Notes under the pieces: generated by a model
The model's database searches: none
Seen by the model: the letters and a program-made list of their open reading frames with translations, nothing else
What the model was told of the DNA's origin: nothing
In this document: positions 6,881 to 7,532 of the stretch, in pieces
How positions within the stretch are numbered: position 1 is the stretch's first letter
How the letters are laid out: each line of letters opens with the position of its first letter
DNA from: Acidocella sp.
Lineage (GTDB): Bacteria; Pseudomonadota; Alphaproteobacteria; Acetobacterales; Acetobacteraceae
Direction of reading: 5' to 3'
Assembly: GCA_029077775.1 (NCBI GenBank)
Contig: JAQNCU010000129.1
Span: 1 to 7,532, forward strand
DNA: 7,532 bases
Translations under genes and position numbers: made by a program

Positions 6881-7532
6881 CAACTCGCTGGCTGGCCACA
6901 CATCCTGCTCCATCAGCGTCGCCTTCGTTCCCAAGAACGTTGGCGCAGAGACGGGAACCATGACGGTCACCGACGAGTTCAAGACGCAGACGGTGGTGTT
7001 GAACGGCACGGGAACTCCTCCGCCCGGGGTTACGCTCGCGCCATCGCTGCTGCTGAACTTCGGCCTCTCCAGTGTGGGCATTGCCAGCCCGCAGCAGACG
7101 GTCACACTGACCAACAACACACCGTCCGCCTTGCTGCTGTCGAGCATCGCGGCCACGGGCGATTTCTCCCTGCTTGCAGGACAAAACACGTGTCCGGTCG
7201 GCTCCTCCGGCGGACTTGCGCCCAAGGCGAGCTGCACGGTGCAAATGGTGTTCACGCCGACGGTTGGAGGGGTTCGGAACGGTGTGCTGACGGTGGCCGA
7301 GAGCGCGTACGGCTCTGCGCAAACGCTGTCGCTGACGGGCACGGGGGTGGACTTCCAGTGGACGGCCAATGGCCCAACCAGCGTCACGGTGGCCTCTGGC
7401 CAGACGGCGGCCTACTCGCTCACGCTGGCCTCTCCCAATGCGACGACGGGTCTGGCTTCGGGCCAGGCGACGGCTGCCATCGCCTGCACGGGCGCGCCCG
7501 CCCATGCCACCTGTTCGCTGAAGCCGACCAGC
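6843..7532 (+). CDS. Ig-like choice-of-anchor D repeat protein, internal fragment
   Basis: A + strand frame stays open for 230 codons to the window end, with neither a true start nor a stop, so it is an internal piece of a larger gene. It holds the C-terminal part of one choice-of-anchor D / ASPM-SPD-2-Hydin type domain (residues about 1-57, ending VVLNGTG), a complete second one (61-168, with LNFGLSSVGIASPQQTVTLT, GDFSL, KASCTVQMVFTPTVGG and ending LSLTGTG), and then the start of a different beta-sandwich module (169-230, WTANGPTSVTVASGQTAAYS with TGAPAHATCSL). Cysteine pairs, abundant Thr/Ser/Gly and the GTG linkers suit an exported or cell-surface protein. Such repeats are very common in Acidobacteriota. 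The molecular role is unknown; adhesion or extracellular-matrix functions are guesses. The frame could be read upstream of 6843, but there it is merely antisense of glgX. It has no functional link to the trehalose genes. Confidence 0.8.
6852..7346 (+). repeat. Two diverged Ig-like domain repeats (protein level)
   Basis: The translated frame contains the pattern GDF...C...SC(S/T)...(A/V)F(V/T)P...VG...G.(M/L)TV...Q...L.GTG twice: residues 4-57 (6852-7013) and 106-168 (7158-7346). The copies differ in length (54 and 63 residues) and are not close DNA duplicates, so this is an old domain duplication rather than a recent tandem repeat. Confidence 0.65.

Noticed and set aside
6263..7387. Open - strand frame of 374 codons across the right-hand end
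   Set aside because: It is antisense to the Ig-repeat frame on one side and an out-of-frame reading of glgX on the other; no recognisable family features.
1..7532. CRISPR array, tRNA/rRNA, insertion sequence or attachment site
   Set aside because: No regularly spaced direct repeats, no RNA gene signatures, no transposase motifs, and no terminal inverted repeats noticed around the 6850 join.

Overview
The window is almost entirely protein-coding and carries a known storage-carbohydrate module. A partial glycogen synthase gene (glgA) ends at the left edge on the + strand. Facing it on the - strand is a compact run glgX-treZ-treY, which converts glycogen to trehalose. The last ~0.7 kb, from about 6850, holds unrelated + strand coding sequence for a secreted-type protein with Ig-like (choice-of-anchor D / ASPM-SPD-2-Hydin) repeats.

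Layout: glgA 3' end (1-365, +); a 14-base convergent gap; treY (380-3121, -); treZ (3118-4848, -); glgX without its 5' end (4845 to about 6869, -); then an open-ended Ig-repeat coding sequence (about 6843-7532, +). Within the - strand run each gene overlaps the next by an ATGA tetranucleotide, so glgX, treZ and treY look like one translationally coupled operon transcribed right to left. No gene-free stretch exceeds 14 bases.

How the genes work together: GlgA elongates alpha-1,4-glucan from ADP-glucose. GlgX removes alpha-1,6 branches to give linear maltooligosaccharides. TreY isomerises the reducing-end linkage to make maltooligosyltrehalose. TreZ releases free trehalose, a compatible solute.

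Organism: the style of TreY and TreZ (TreZ with LHPGTYGG and LENENN, TreY opening with ARIQF) and the moderately high GC resemble Alphaproteobacteria, probably Acetobacteraceae such as the Acidiphilium/Acidocella group. This is a judgement from memory of the families, not a search. The right-hand Ig-repeat sequence is of a kind abundant in Acidobacteriota. Both groups live together in acidic habitats. The junction cuts glgX inside its N-terminal domain and joins it head-on to an unrelated reading frame, so the most economical reading is a chimeric metagenome contig, with a genuine rearrangement as the alternative. I did not find an undescribed system here; the breakpoint and a local insertion in GlgX are the points most worth checking.
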